Shown here piece after piece: positions 1 through 7,226 of a stretch of 9,227 nucleotides of DNA. A model generated the notes under the pieces. That model saw nothing but the letters and a program-made list of their open reading frames with translations. It was not told where the DNA came from and searched no databases. Within the stretch, counting starts at the first letter, position 1, and every line of letters starts with the position of its first letter. The position numbers and the translations under genes were made by a program. The stretch covers positions 1 to 9,227 of the forward strand of contig JAKSDL010000487.1 of the NCBI GenBank assembly GCA_022360105.1. Reading direction: 5' to 3'. This stretch comes from Pseudomonadota bacterium (GTDB taxonomy: Bacteria > SAR324 > XYD2-FULL-50-16 > JAHJRI01).

Positions 1-703
1 AAATGTTGCTTTCCGGCTTGACAAACCGACCATAGAGAGAGGACAGCAATCCCCGGGCAACACTATCTATGTGATCAACTTTTCTTGGCTGGGAATAAAA
101 AACATCATCCGGAGTTTCATCCTCCCTCGCAAATGGGGTCCTGGAAAAAAAATCAGTCTCTCTACCAGCCAGCGGTGCTTGAATTCCCGGCCCATGGTCT
201 GTGAGAGCCGCAATCACGTCATTGCTGAAACCACCTCTTTCATAGCGATCGGTTAGTGTTTCCAATATGGTGGCCGATACTTTGAGGGAAAATTCATGGA
301 GGGGGTGGTTGATATCGATGATGATGTAGTCATCATTATTTTCCACTACCCGGAAAGGACGGAAATCACCAGATGTAAAACCGACACCTGCCAGTGCGGA
401 GCGGGGATATACTCTTCCGATACCAAAACCAATCCCTTTCTCAGCAAGCTTTTTCAGGCCAAGTTTTAATTTTGGATACCTATATACTCTATTTTTATTG
501 TAAGGCTCAACAAGAGTGCCCGGAGCAAACTCTTCAAAAACTGTTTCTCCCGAAACTGCTGATGAAAGGCTATCTGCGATCTGTCCGGGACAATAGTCTC
601 TCCAATAGTTTACACGCGGAATATAAACCCTCTCGGTGTGCGTGGCATCGGCACTTTTCCAGTTCAGAGCAAACTCTACATTACCTTGTTTTGACTGACT
701 CAT
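1..703 (-). CDS. SlyD/FKBP-like domain protein, probably fused to a methyltransferase (3' end cut by window edge)
   Basis: This is an open minus-strand reading frame of 234 codons with no stop. It starts at ATG 703-701 (MSQSKQGNVEFALNW) and runs off the left edge. An AGCAGG sequence lies about 11 bases upstream of the start. Residues about 45-150 follow the pattern of a SlyD-type FKBP: a SGETVFEEFAPG segment matching the family's 'VGDKFDV', a PYNKNRVYRYPK segment matching 'YGQYDENLVQRVPK', and DYIIIDINHPLHEFSLKVSATI matching the C-terminal 'hvvvDgNHpLAGqtLxFxVeV' strands. Residues 165-234 (DHGPGIQAPL, then TDFFSRTPFAREDE, then an HID...LYGRF helix) resemble the linker that, from memory, precedes a class I SAM methyltransferase domain in similar bacterial proteins. 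That catalytic part would lie outside the window. The FKBP resemblance is by eye and fairly good. Prolyl isomerase activity is uncertain, and the methyltransferase assignment is inference. The gene is transcribed divergently from the AP2-like gene. Confidence 0.8.
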   Translation of the reverse strand, partial: MSQSKQGNVEFALNWKSADATHTERVYIPRVNYWRDYCPGQIADSLSSAVSGETVFEEFAPGTLVEPYNKNRVYRYPKLKLGLKKLAEKGIGFGIGRVYPRSALAGVGFTSGDFRPFRVVENNDDYIIIDINHPLHEFSLKVSATILETLTDRYERGGFSNDVIAALTDHGPGIQAPLAGRETDFFSRTPFAREDETPDDVFYSQPRKVDHIDSVARGLLSSLYGRFVKPESNI

Positions 704-999
704 ACTATGTTAAACCTGCTTGAGTTAATTAATATCCCTTTTTTTTGCAGCCTTCCTCAAAATAGCAACTGACTATATTCAGCAAGGACTGAACCAAATA
801 CATTGAAAGCAGTAAGGTTCTTGAATACGGGAGCTGATGACCGGTGTTTGCGCTTTTCTCCGGCTGGTCAGTTGTTCAGGATGGAACTCTTGCTCCCCCT
901 TGTCCCCAGTGAGACATGTATCAGGTTCACTCAAAAAATCAGCGGAAATCGGTACTGCCGTAAACCATTTATACAAGGCTAATCACAGCATTATATATA

Positions 1000-1021
1000 A
1001 ATGAATTATATGGTATTCATT
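1000..1021. repeat. Small AT-rich inverted repeat, possible operator
   Basis: AATGAAT (1000-1006) and ATTCATT (1015-1021) are perfect inverted copies around an 8-base spacer. The element sits in the AT-rich part of the divergent intergenic region, about 210 bases before the AP2-like gene. A dimeric regulator could bind such a site, but a 7-bp match in AT-rich DNA can also arise by chance. Confidence 0.25.
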
Positions 1022-1072
1022 AACCTTTTATCTGGTTTAACCTTTAGTTTAATAACTTTTTATTTTAGATAG

Positions 1073-1092
1073 TTAGCTTCATGAAAAGCTAA
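1073..1092. repeat. Small inverted repeat TTAGCTT / AAGCTAA
   Basis: TTAGCTT (1073-1079) and AAGCTAA (1086-1092) form a 7-bp stem around a 6-base loop. No T-run follows on either strand, so it does not read as an intrinsic terminator. It could be an operator or an RNA hairpin in the leader of the AP2-like gene. Evidence is only the symmetry. Confidence 0.25.
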
Positions 1093-1228
1093 AAATTGTC
1101 TCATCATCGCTAAGTCAAATGCTTGAAAAACACCTTCATTTGTCGAACGTGAATAGATAGTTTGATAACTTTGTTTTTCTTGTGTTAGGTTGGGTCCAGT
1201 TCTTTTGTATTTCGCAGGAAGGGACAAT

Positions 1229-1846
1229 ATGACTGAATTTAAGAGAATAAGAAAAAAGAATAAGGAAATATCGAAAATCGACCGCACAGGAATCACTCGA
1301 ATCAAAGATGGATGGTGGATTCGTTTAGGGTGGGAGAATAAGCGACCAAAATTTCAAAAAGTGATTTGGGATAAGAATTTTGGGGGAGATCATATTCAAT
1401 CTTATTTAAAAGCTGTTTCCATTGCCAAAGAAAAGCGTCCCCAGTATAAAACATCCTTTCGTCAACCGACAAATCTGATAAAAGGGGTTGCTTTGAGCAA
1501 ACAAAAATCGAAAGCAAAATCGCCGGAAGGCGGTCCTTTGTTTTATTATTGCTGGAAATACGCATATGTTGAAGATAATAAACCCAAGGGAAAAACCTTC
1601 TCTTTTTGGAAGTCGGGTCAGATCTATGAAAGCTACTTGCAGATGATCCGATTTGCTTCCTGTTTCGATGACACCATTGATCTTGACCGGATAGACGAGT
1701 ATTTTTTCTCTTACCTGGATGAAGCCGATAAAGAGGTCTTGAACCAGATATTAGACAACTCTGACATCAAGTCAATTCAAACAGAATCTGATCGTTTCAT
1801 TCTGAAGAACAGGTACTTAAAAAACACTGAGCCGGCGGTCGGTTAA
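1229..1846 (+). CDS. Small protein with two AP2-like modules, function unknown
   Basis: The protein has 205 residues. The start is set at ATG 1229 (MTEFKRIRKK) because AGGAAGGG lies about 5 bases upstream; a longer reading from 1190 lacks such a site. The N-terminus is very basic. Residues about 20-65 (GITRIKDGWWIRLGW, then KVIWDKNFGGDHIQSYLKA) match the pattern of bacterial AP2-type DNA-binding modules: G-[IV]-[ST]-R-I, a W-[WF]-[VI]-R strand, an F/W-x-D/K-x-[FY]-GG turn and a helix of the 'EALxxAxxxRxE' kind. Residues about 85-150 (KGVALSKQK, YYCWKYAYVEDN, KTFSFWKSG) look like a second, more divergent copy. The C-terminal 55 residues are acidic and helical, with no recognised fold. In the family these modules bind DNA and often occur in phage or mobile-element proteins, but here no integrase or transposase is adjacent. 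The gene is free-standing, with a terminator-like hairpin right after it. A DNA-binding role is inferred. Confidence 0.8.
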   Translation: MTEFKRIRKKNKEISKIDRTGITRIKDGWWIRLGWENKRPKFQKVIWDKNFGGDHIQSYLKAVSIAKEKRPQYKTSFRQPTNLIKGVALSKQKSKAKSPEGGPLFYYCWKYAYVEDNKPKGKTFSFWKSGQIYESYLQMIRFASCFDDTIDLDRIDEYFFSYLDEADKEVLNQILDNSDIKSIQTESDRFILKNRYLKNTEPAVG

Positions 1847-1855
1847 GTCTACGTT

Positions 1856-1884
1856 AGACAGGTGAAAACAGCCCTGTCTCTTTT
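1856..1884 (+). terminator. Likely intrinsic terminator of the AP2-like gene
   Basis: AGACAGG (1856-1862) pairs perfectly with CCTGTCT (1873-1879) around a 10-base loop and is followed by CTTTTG. The stem begins 10 bases after the stop codon at 1844-1846. The T-run is short, so efficiency is uncertain. Confidence 0.5.
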
Positions 1885-2064
1885 GTAAATTCTTTCATCG
1901 TCCAACGCCGCTATCCGATCTTTCAGCACATTTCCCTCCATGAAACCCTGGTTAAAGCAAGAAATTCATTGTATTTTAATTGTTTTAACGATCGAAATTC
2001 GGTGAACACAAATCTCTAAATGCTACAAATGCGGTTTCCCAACAAAGGACATTTGTTAATCCCT

Positions 2065-2093
2065 TTTACTCTTCGTGTTAAACCGGATATAAT
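2065..2093 (+). promoter_or_regulatory. Candidate sigma-70 promoter upstream of the hybrid kinase
   Basis: A perfect -10 TATAAT (2088-2093) stands 17 bases from a TTTACT -35-like box (2065-2070, 4 of 6 matches to TTGACA). A small inverted repeat, AACAAA (2041-2046) / TTTGTT (2052-2057), lies just upstream and could be an operator. The site would give a leader of about 140 bases to the kinase start at 2239. Confidence 0.35.
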
Positions 2094-2156
2094 TAGGGCA
2101 CATTTCTCCTTGAACCGAACGCTGAAACACGATAAACAAACCCATCCCCGATGACC

Positions 2157-2184
2157 TTGAAATAAAGGACTAGAGGTGTATATT
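2157..2184 (+). promoter_or_regulatory. Candidate sigma-70 promoter close to the kinase start
   Basis: TTGAAA (2157-2162) and TATATT (2179-2184) are separated by 16 bases, each matching the consensus at 5 of 6 positions. The predicted transcript would start near 2191, leaving a leader of about 48 bases. No good Shine-Dalgarno sequence is visible in that leader before ATG 2239. Confidence 0.4.
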
Positions 2185-2238
2185 GCCTGTTTTGGTATAA
2201 CCCCGGATCAAACAATTCGATAAATCAATCGCTATAGA

Positions 2239-5016
2239 ATGAGTACAACCGGTCAATCATCCTCCAAACCGCAAATTCATCTTCCCTTGCAATGGATTAT
2301 GTTGTTTAACGTGGTCTTGCTGGTAATTGTTATCTTTATTGGTGGTGTGTTCAGCTACCTGGATATCCAGTCCGGTCGGAAAATCAGCAGTGAGAACCTT
2401 GCTCATGCCGAATCAGCAAATCTGCTGATAACAGGTCTTGTGGAAGATCAACTCCCCATCACCAAACACCTGAACGAAATCAAAATTCAGGTTACCGATT
2501 TCAAGAATTTGCTGGATGCTCTGATTATTGGAGGACAAAGCGACATACAGCAATTGGAGACAGCCTTCAATTCAATTCTAGATACCAATAACCAGCTCAA
2601 AGCAGCATGGAACAGCAATATAAACGATTCACAGTATACCGAACTCCAGTCCCAGATATACCTTGCTCAATCCATTATCGCTGAATTAAAAAAGATTCGC
2701 CCTCCAGGCAGTGATGAGCGAACATCTCTATCGACCGAACTGCTATCCACGATAGAGATGATCAATCAAAAAGCCGCAATGTTGGAAATGAATGTGGATG
2801 ACAATGCGGAAGAAACAGTTCGTAAAATTCTTTCCAGCAATCATCAGGTTACTGAAAATGCAGGGATTTTAGCAGATTTGATCGAAACATATCAAAAGAG
2901 ATATTTCATTACCCTGCTGATCGTCATAGCAATCGTCATCGTGTTTCAAACAGCTTTTTTTATTATACTGAAAGAACGTTTGGGTAGTGTGATTCAAATC
3001 GCCGCAAAAATTTCGGCAGATGGCAATATATCGGATCGAGTCAACTGGATCTCCAAAGATGAAATTGGAACCCTGGCACAATCTTTCAACCAGATGCTTG
3101 ACAGGCTTGAATCCGCGCACACCGAAAATCTGGCAAACAAAACCTATCTGGATGACATATTTCATTCCATGTTAAATGCCTTGATTGTGATCAATCCCGA
3201 TAAAACCGTTCGTACCGTCAATCACTCATTGCTGGCCTTGCTGGGTTATCAGGAAGGCCAGCTGTTGGGGCAGCATATCAACTTGTTTTTTCCTTCTCAT
3301 CCCGCCGATTTATGTCCGAAAGAATACATTGAGACTGCGAATCAGAGCTACATCGTTCATGGTGAGGAACACACCTTCATTGCCAAGGATGGAACATTCG
3401 TTCCGGTTTTGCTTTCCTGCTCTATCATTCGGGATCTATCCAAAAAAAACAGGGGGGTTGTCTGTGTGGCCCAGGATATCTCTCAACTAAAACAGATGGA
3501 GGTTGACCGGAAAAAACTGGAAGAGCAATTGCGCCAATCTCAAAAAATGGAGGCGATAGGTACCCTGGCAGGAGGCATCGCTCACGATTTCAATAACATT
3601 CTCAGCACGATGCAGGGATTCACCTGGTTGTTGCTGGCTGACAAGGAGGAAGGAAGTGATGATCGGGATTATCTAAATGAAATATATACGGCAGGAGAGA
3701 GAGCCGCGGGACTGATTCAGCAGATTTTGACCTTTAGTCGCACTGACAACCAGGAAAAAAAGCCTTTGAAAATTTCTCCTTTGGTAAAGGAAGCGTTAAG
3801 GTTTATGCGGGCGACTATTCCTAAAACGATAGAGATTCGTCAGGATATTCCGGACTCCAAAACGGTTCAGGCCAATGCCACCCAGATCCACCAGATTATG
3901 ATCAACCTGTGCACCAATGCCCTGCACGCCATGAAAGACGAACAAGGCGTGTTGACTGTTTCCCTCAAGCAGCTGGACAAGGGGGTTAAACATGAACTCA
4001 GTGACGAGTTTCCGGAACAGGAATTTATTAAAATAAATGTCAGTGATACAGGATACGGCATACCTGATGACATCAAAAATCGTATCTTTGAGCCTTTTTT
4101 CACAACCAAGGAAGTGGGTGAAGGTACAGGTTTGGGCTTATCTGTGGTGCACGGAATTGTTAACAACCACAATGGAAGAATCTTTGTTTCCAGTCAGCCG
4201 AACAAAGGCACGACCTTTAGTATTTTTCTACCAATTATAGACAGTTTCAGTCCTGATGAAATCATGGATGAGTATTACAAACCAGTAAGAGGAAATGAGC
4301 ACATCTTGATCGTTGAAGATGAGCTTAGTCTTTCCCGTTTTTACGAAATTGCCTTGAAAAAGCTGGACTACCAGGTAACCATGGCAAAAAGCGGTAAAGA
4401 AGCCCTGGACTATTTTATTGCTAACAAGGATACCATTGATCTGGTCTATACCGATCAGGCCATGCCCAACATGTCCGGTCTTCAATTGAGTGAAAAGCTC
4501 CTAAAACTGGACCCCGACCTTCCCATCATCCTGGCTACGGGGTTCAAGGGAGATGATATGAAAACCCAGGCTGAAGCGACCGGCATTAGATATTTTCTCG
4601 AAAAACCTGTCAATATCGGCACTTTGACAAAAATCGTGAGGGATATTTTCGATCCGATTCTACTTAAAACTCACCCTGCCGATGATGATGGTATAGAGCG
4701 CAACGCATTGGAAAATGCTGAAGACGTCATTCATCAGAATGAAGAATTTCGAGATATTATCCCTCTATTCCTGGATGAACGCCAAAAAGAGATCCACCTC
4801 GTGCTGGAAGCGGTCGAAAATGCCAATTACGAGCAGATCTATTCACTGGGACATAAGATGCAGGGAGCCAGCGAAGCCTTTGGTTTTACTACTGTTAGCG
4901 AAATAGGGCAGGCCCTGAAAGAGTCCGCAATGAAAGGAGAGAATGAATTGATTCAAAACAGAATCACCGAACTCAAAAGCTATCTGGATCAATTGGAAAA
5001 CGATTATAAGTTGTAG
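2239..5016 (+). CDS. Membrane hybrid histidine kinase (4-helix sensor-HAMP-PAS-HisKA-HATPase-REC-Hpt)
   Basis: This 925-residue sensor autophosphorylates on histidine and carries its own relay stations. A membrane segment at about 19-41 and another at 222-244 flank an all-helical periplasmic region (42-220) of four-helix-bundle type, followed by HAMP (245-297) and a PAS domain (about 305-420). The H-box GTLAGGIAHDFNNIL gives phospho-His449. The ATPase domain has Asn556/Asn560 (N-box), DTGYGIP at 603-609 (G1) and GEGTGLGL at 627-634 (G2). The receiver domain (about 687-805) has E693/D694, phospho-Asp739 in TDQAMP, Thr767 and Lys789. The C-terminal Hpt domain has GHKMQGAS with His872. All catalytic residues are present, so the protein should be active. 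The ligand is unknown. The start is the first ATG after an in-frame stop at 2221-2223, although no clear ribosome site precedes it. The stand-alone receiver gene 73 bases downstream is the likely partner of His872. Confidence 0.95.
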   Translation: MSTTGQSSSKPQIHLPLQWIMLFNVVLLVIVIFIGGVFSYLDIQSGRKISSENLAHAESANLLITGLVEDQLPITKHLNEIKIQVTDFKNLLDALIIGGQSDIQQLETAFNSILDTNNQLKAAWNSNINDSQYTELQSQIYLAQSIIAELKKIRPPGSDERTSLSTELLSTIEMINQKAAMLEMNVDDNAEETVRKILSSNHQVTENAGILADLIETYQKRYFITLLIVIAIVIVFQTAFFIILKERLGSVIQIAAKISADGNISDRVNWISKDEIGTLAQSFNQMLDRLESAHTENLANKTYLDDIFHSMLNALIVINPDKTVRTVNHSLLALLGYQEGQLLGQHINLFFPSHPADLCPKEYIETANQSYIVHGEEHTFIAKDGTFVPVLLSCSIIRDLSKKNRGVVCVAQDISQLKQMEVDRKKLEEQLRQSQKMEAIGTLAGGIAHDFNNILSTMQGFTWLLLADKEEGSDDRDYLNEIYTAGERAAGLIQQILTFSRTDNQEKKPLKISPLVKEALRFMRATIPKTIEIRQDIPDSKTVQANATQIHQIMINLCTNALHAMKDEQGVLTVSLKQLDKGVKHELSDEFPEQEFIKINVSDTGYGIPDDIKNRIFEPFFTTKEVGEGTGLGLSVVHGIVNNHNGRIFVSSQPNKGTTFSIFLPIIDSFSPDEIMDEYYKPVRGNEHILIVEDELSLSRFYEIALKKLDYQVTMAKSGKEALDYFIANKDTIDLVYTDQAMPNMSGLQLSEKLLKLDPDLPIILATGFKGDDMKTQAEATGIRYFLEKPVNIGTLTKIVRDIFDPILLKTHPADDDGIERNALENAEDVIHQNEEFRDIIPLFLDERQKEIHLVLEAVENANYEQIYSLGHKMQGASEAFGFTTVSEIGQALKESAMKGENELIQNRITELKSYLDQLENDYKL

Positions 5017-5089
5017 AATCACAAGTATTTTTTTTAGCCCACAAAGAGATAATCTGTTATTATTGGCAGGATATCACGCTGCACTTGCT

Positions 5090-5464
5090 ATGAAACGAAT
5101 CCTGATTATAGAGGATGATGCATCTCATCTTCGCATGCTGACCATTTTGCTGAGTAAGGCCAATTACGATGTGGTTTCTGCATCTAATGGTCTGGAAGGG
5201 GTTGAACTATTCCAGGAATCACCTTGTGATCTTGTCATTACCGATATATTCATGCCCGAGCAGGAAGGTCTCGAAACAATCACCATTTTTAAAGAAAAAT
5301 ATCCTGACATAAAAATCATCGCCATATCCGGTGGCGGTATTAAAACCAATTATATCGCAAAAGATATTTTGGAAATCGCAGCCGATCTTGGTGCCACTAA
5401 AGTCATCTCCAAACCCATCGATATCCCTGGTTTCCTGGAAAGTGTAAAACAGCTTATTGGATAG
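5090..5464 (+). CDS. Stand-alone response-regulator receiver protein (CheY-like)
   Basis: This 124-residue single receiver domain has no output domain. It has the acidic pair Asp9/Asp10 (LIIEDD), phospho-acceptor Asp52 in ITDIFMP, Ser80 in IIAISGGG and Lys108 in ISKP, so the switch is complete. The start is placed at ATG 5090 (MKRILIIEDD) because receiver domains normally begin right at this strand. An upstream in-frame TTG at 5063 would add nine unsupported residues. No strong Shine-Dalgarno sequence is seen for either. The gene lies 73 bases after the hybrid kinase and is probably co-transcribed. As a single-domain receiver it should take phosphate from the kinase's Hpt His872 and act by protein-protein contact, or serve as a relay carrier or phosphate sink. 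Its output partner cannot be read from the sequence. Confidence 0.93.
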   Translation: MKRILIIEDDASHLRMLTILLSKANYDVVSASNGLEGVELFQESPCDLVITDIFMPEQEGLETITIFKEKYPDIKIIAISGGGIKTNYIAKDILEIAADLGATKVISKPIDIPGFLESVKQLIG

Positions 5465-5483
5465 CAGACGATCGCTTTGTCTG
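5465..5483 (+). terminator. Hairpin directly after the receiver gene, weak terminator or attenuator
   Basis: CAGACGA (5465-5471) pairs with TTGTCTG (5477-5483), including one G-T pair, around a 5-base loop. It starts immediately after the stop codon at 5462-5464. The following ATCCCCTTTCG has only a poor T-run, so it may reduce rather than stop read-through into the sigma-54 activator gene, or act as an mRNA end stabiliser. Confidence 0.3.
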
Positions 5484-5631
5484 ATCCCCTTTCGATTTCT
5501 GATGCTTCCGAACTAACGTCAAAAAATCCTGGGCGGCATCCTGTCAGTGTAAATTTTTGTTGCTTTTTGTATCAAAAAATATACATTCGTAGCAAATAAG
5601 ATACAGATTGCATTAAATATAAGGCGGGAAT

Positions 5632-7044
5632 ATGACAGATAACCAGTATTATAGAGACGAAATAAAATGGCTCCGAAAAGAACTGGAAATGTATAAACTG
5701 ATATTCGACAGTATCAATGAAGGTGCCCTGGTAACTGATCCGGATGGAACTATTACCCATTTTAATAAACCCTATGGCCAATTTCTGGAATTAAATCCTG
5801 AAGAGCAAATAGGCAAGCATTGCCAAGAATCGGTGGAAAACAGCCGCATGCATATCGTAGGTGAAACCGGCATACCTGAAATTAACCAATCTCACCAGGT
5901 GAAAGGCCAAAGCATGGTTGTGCAGCGCATTCCCATTAAAAAAGATGGAAAAGTAATCGCTGTCTACGGACAGGTAATGTTCAAAAATGTGAAAGATGTA
6001 AGCAAGTTAGCAAAGAAACTTTCCTTGCTGGAATCCAAGGTAGAACTATATGAGCAGGAACTTGCCGACTTAAGGTCCACCAGGCATACCTTTGACAGTA
6101 TTATCGGTTCCTGTCCCATCATGACAGTTTTGAAGAAAGACGCTTTCAATGCCGCCCAACACGACTTACCGGTGCTGATCACAGGTGAAAGTGGCACAGG
6201 CAAAGAGCTCTTTGCCCAGGCCATTCACCAGGCCAGTGATCGTAAACGTCATCCCTTGGTGAGAATTAACTGCGCTGCCATTCCAAAAGATCTGTTGGAA
6301 AGTGAATTGTTCGGTTACGACAAGGGCGCTTTCACAGGAGCCCGATCCCAGGGAAAACCAGGGAAAATAGAGCTGGCCGATCGCGGTACTTTGTTCCTGG
6401 ACGAGATTGCCGAACTACCGCTTGATATGCAACCAAAGTTGTTACGAGTCCTGGAAGAGAAAGAGTTTGAAAGAATTGGAGGGACCTCGGTTCGCAATTC
6501 TGATTTCAGATTGATCGCAGCCACCAACCAGAATCTGGAGCAGCTGATCAAAAACAAATTGTTTCGCAACGATCTGTATTATCGTTTAAATGTTTTTCCT
6601 GTTCGAATTCCCCCGTTGCGGGAAAGAAAAGATGATATAGAACCGATTTCCAATCATTTGCTCAAAAAAATAGCCGCTCGTATGACACTGTCAAAAATAG
6701 AGATGGAACCGCTTGTGACAGAGCTGCTTAAAACCCATGACTGGCCTGGTAATATTCGTGAATTATCCAATGTGTTGGAAAGGGCTGCTACTTCCCTGGT
6801 AGGAGATACCCTGACCCGAGCAAACCTGCCGTTAAGCCTGCTACAAGGAAAAACGGACAACCCCGGACAAAAACCCACCCATATAAAGCTGATCCAGGCT
6901 GAAGCCGAAAAAACCGCCATTTCGGCAGCACTTAGGTCCTGTGAATTTAACAAAACAAAAGCTGCAGAACAGCTGGGCATCCATCGAACATTGCTCTATA
7001 AAAAAATGAAGAAATACGGCATTCCTGTTCGCGAGGAAACTTAA
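5632..7044 (+). CDS. Sigma-54-dependent transcriptional activator, PAS-AAA+-Fis HTH, without receiver domain
   Basis: This 470-residue enhancer-binding protein would remodel sigma-54 RNA polymerase using ATP. The N-terminal PAS domain (about 18-115, ALVTDPDGTITHFNKP, then RIPIKKDGKVIAVYGQVMF) replaces the phosphorylation receiver of NtrC-type proteins, so it should respond to a ligand or partner. A coiled-coil linker covers about 118-150. The AAA+ core has Walker A GESGTGKE (185-192), the sigma-54 contact loop GAFTGA (232-237), Walker B TLFLDEI with Asp257-Glu258, and an arginine-rich NDLYYRLNVFPVRIPPLRER segment from 313. The C-terminal Fis-type helix-turn-helix is at about 440-464 (NKTKAAEQLGIHRTLLYKKM). 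All motor residues are intact. Start ATG 5632 follows an AAGGCGGG ribosome site. It lies 167 bases after the receiver gene and convergent to the CoA-transferase. PAS-type activators of this class commonly sit beside acyl-CoA or organic-acid genes, so that enzyme is a plausible target by inference. Confidence 0.95.
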   Translation: MTDNQYYRDEIKWLRKELEMYKLIFDSINEGALVTDPDGTITHFNKPYGQFLELNPEEQIGKHCQESVENSRMHIVGETGIPEINQSHQVKGQSMVVQRIPIKKDGKVIAVYGQVMFKNVKDVSKLAKKLSLLESKVELYEQELADLRSTRHTFDSIIGSCPIMTVLKKDAFNAAQHDLPVLITGESGTGKELFAQAIHQASDRKRHPLVRINCAAIPKDLLESELFGYDKGAFTGARSQGKPGKIELADRGTLFLDEIAELPLDMQPKLLRVLEEKEFERIGGTSVRNSDFRLIAATNQNLEQLIKNKLFRNDLYYRLNVFPVRIPPLRERKDDIEPISNHLLKKIAARMTLSKIEMEPLVTELLKTHDWPGNIRELSNVLERAATSLVGDTLTRANLPLSLLQGKTDNPGQKPTHIKLIQAEAEKTAISAALRSCEFNKTKAAEQLGIHRTLLYKKMKKYGIPVREET

Positions 7045-7139
7045 GCTGCATAGAAAGCAATGTATCTATTTTGCTACAACTCCAAGCAGTCAAATGGTTG
7101 CAGGAGGGTAATTCGTTAACCGTCAATCTGCCAATAACC

Positions 7140-7175
7140 GATCAAACGATTCCCTCAGACTGCTATCGTTTGATC
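7140..7175. repeat. Perfect 11-bp inverted repeat with GATCAAA motif
   Basis: GATCAAACGAT (7140-7150) and ATCGTTTGATC (7165-7175) are exact inverted copies around a 14-base spacer. The element lies between two convergent genes, about 95 bases after the activator stop. No T-run follows, so it is not a standard intrinsic terminator, although the hairpin could block transcription from either side. Two more GATCAAA copies occur at 7232-7238 and 7247-7253. Confidence 0.6.
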
Positions 7176-7200
7176 CACCCCACGTCAAACCAGTATAGTT

Positions 7201-7226
7201 GTAGGATGGGCAACTTATTGCCCATC
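7201..7226 (+). repeat. REP-like extragenic palindrome preceded by GTAG
   Basis: GTAG (7201-7204) is followed by GATGGGCAA (7205-7213), loop CTTA, and TTGCCCATC (7218-7226), a perfect 9-bp stem. The GTAG tetranucleotide plus a GGGCA...TGCCC palindrome is the layout of REP sequences mobilised by REP-associated tyrosine transposases (TnpA-REP). No such transposase is in the window. Its position between convergent stop codons (7044 and 7281) is typical for REPs and may also let it act as a bidirectional transcription or mRNA-decay barrier. Confidence 0.65.

Larger units (their letters stand above)
704..1228. other. Divergent intergenic region without a convincing gene
   Basis: This 525-base stretch separates the minus-strand FKBP-like gene from the plus-strand AP2-like gene, so both promoters should lie here. 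I could not pick a strong -35/-10 pair for either. The left part (about 780-980) is less AT-rich and holds a 65-codon minus-strand open frame without family resemblance. The right part (about 985-1180) is very AT-rich and contains two small inverted repeats, at 1000-1021 and 1073-1092. A minus-strand open frame ending at 1060 overlaps the AP2-like gene and is not supported. Confidence 0.6.

Noticed and set aside
71..723. Two plus-strand open frames at 71-256 and 394-723
   Set aside because: They lie opposite the continuous minus-strand FKBP-like gene, whose translation has clear domain-like patterns, and they lack ribosome sites and recognisable content.
1162..1190. TTGATA-N17-TTAGGT as a promoter of the AP2-like gene
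   Set aside because: The -10 box matches the consensus too poorly to call, although the -35-like box and the spacing are right.
1060..1305. Minus-strand 81-codon frame overlapping the AP2-like gene, ending in a protein-like stretch (GVFQAFDLAMMRQFLAF)
   Set aside because: Its 5' third is antisense to the AP2-like gene, no ribosome site is present and no family is recognised. The protein-like tail is too short to support a remnant.
5005..5035. TTGT/ACAA pairing before the eight-T run after the kinase stop as a terminator
   Set aside because: A four-base AT-rich stem is too weak, and it would separate the kinase from its likely receiver partner.
5063..5089. Upstream TTG start adding nine residues to the receiver protein
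   Set aside because: Receiver domains start at the first beta strand (KRILIIEDD), and the extra residues have no supporting ribosome site.
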